A stretch of DNA of 37,370 bases, from the NCBI GenBank assembly GCA_016291135.1, contig JAEFAE010000027.1, forward strand, positions 1 through 37,370, given 5' to 3'. A program made the position numbers and the translations under genes. This stretch comes from Bacteroidales bacterium (GTDB lineage: Bacteria; Bacteroidota; Bacteroidia; Bacteroidales; F082). Within the stretch, counting starts at the first letter, position 1. Every line of letters begins with the position of its first letter. Below, piece after piece: positions 37,108-37,370 of the stretch. A model generated the notes under the pieces. The model did not search any database and was not told the DNA's origin. It saw only the letters and a list, made by a program, of their open reading frames with translations.

Positions 37108-37370
37108 TTATTTTACCTCCTCAAAGTCGGCGTCGGTGACGTTGTCGTCGTTGCCGCCGTTGTTGCCATTGTTCTGGCCGGAGTTGCCGCCTTGGAAGCC
37201 GCCACCCATGTTGTTCGGGTCGAAGCCGCCTTGCGGGCCGCCCTGGGCGCCACCGGCGTTGCGGTACATCTCCTCGGAGGCCTTCTGCCAGATGGCGTTC
37301 ATCTCGTTCATGGCCGTGTCGATGCCGGCGATGTCCTTGGCCTCGTGGGCGCTCTTCAGCTTGGCGAGGG
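37108..37370 (-). CDS. dnaK: Chaperone DnaK (Hsp70), C-terminal end, partial
   Basis: The frame is open to the right edge; 87 codons are visible plus stop. The visible part has the end of the helical lid ([11 protein letters not shown], then [16 protein letters not shown]) and the disordered Gly/Gln/Asn-rich tail ending in Asp-Ala-Asp-Phe-Glu-Glu-Val-Lys, the conserved acidic end of bacterial DnaK. The rest of the protein is outside the window. Confidence 0.95.
   Translation of the reverse strand, partial: LAKLKSAHEAKDIAGIDTAMNEMNAIWQKASEEMYRNAGGAQGGPQGGFDPNNMGGGFQGGNSGQNNGNNGGNDDNVTDADFEEVK

Overview
The window is chromosomal DNA from a member of the Bacteroidota, most likely the order Bacteroidales. 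The evidence is two proteins with C-terminal type IX secretion (T9SS) sorting domains, several small lipoproteins with a lipobox at Cys, a Cys-rich PSP1-domain protein, a Q/G/N-rich DnaK tail, and promoters matching the Bacteroidota consensus TTG-N19-TAnnTTTG (mostly TATCTTTG). No rRNA, tRNA, insertion sequence or CRISPR array was seen. Housekeeping genes are GC-rich; 13.24-14.97 kb is strikingly AT-rich.

Layout. 1-2743 (-): three closely packed genes for exported proteins, the last of which runs off the left edge and combines a papain-like Cys/His domain with an Ig-like and a beta-helix region. 2797-3936 (-): PSP1/RicT-like protein. 4034-8738: lipoprotein, LemA, two tandem YpfJ-type zinc metallopeptidases, a TMEM43-like membrane protein and a 64-residue protein. 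8878-10206 (+): exported His/Tyr-rich protein with a long Ser-rich repeat tail. 10291-13237 (+): Na+/alanine symporter and glutamyl-tRNA synthetase.

13238-14969 is the accessory part. It holds a strong promoter followed by a short structured RNA candidate with its own terminator, a CdiA-CT-like nuclease gene apparently split by a one-base frameshift in an A6 tract, a very AT-rich gap, and a small HTH regulator gene with palindromic operator candidates on both sides. Next comes a giant gene (14970-26396, 3808 aa) for a T9SS-secreted repeat protein with chitobiase-like, Gly-Gly repeat, beta-helix and GLUG regions. It is followed by a perfect 17-bp-arm hairpin and a small exported protein with a C-terminal Pro-Leu-Gly/TM/basic tail.

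26854-33818 (-) is a tripartite RND efflux operon (lipoprotein, HlyD-type adaptor, RND pump, TolC-type channel, lipoprotein). 34005-35810 (-) holds a small T9SS-secreted protein and an exported alpha/beta hydrolase. 35996-36901 (-) is an Abi_2 (AbiD/F-type, HEPN motif) defence protein with an attenuator-like leader. The right edge carries the 3' end of dnaK (-).

Working model: the window mixes envelope maintenance (LemA, metallopeptidases, efflux) with surface display (giant protein plus small tail-anchored partner, probably controlled by the adjacent HTH protein). Two defence- or toxin-like genes (the nuclease and Abi_2) lie beside them.
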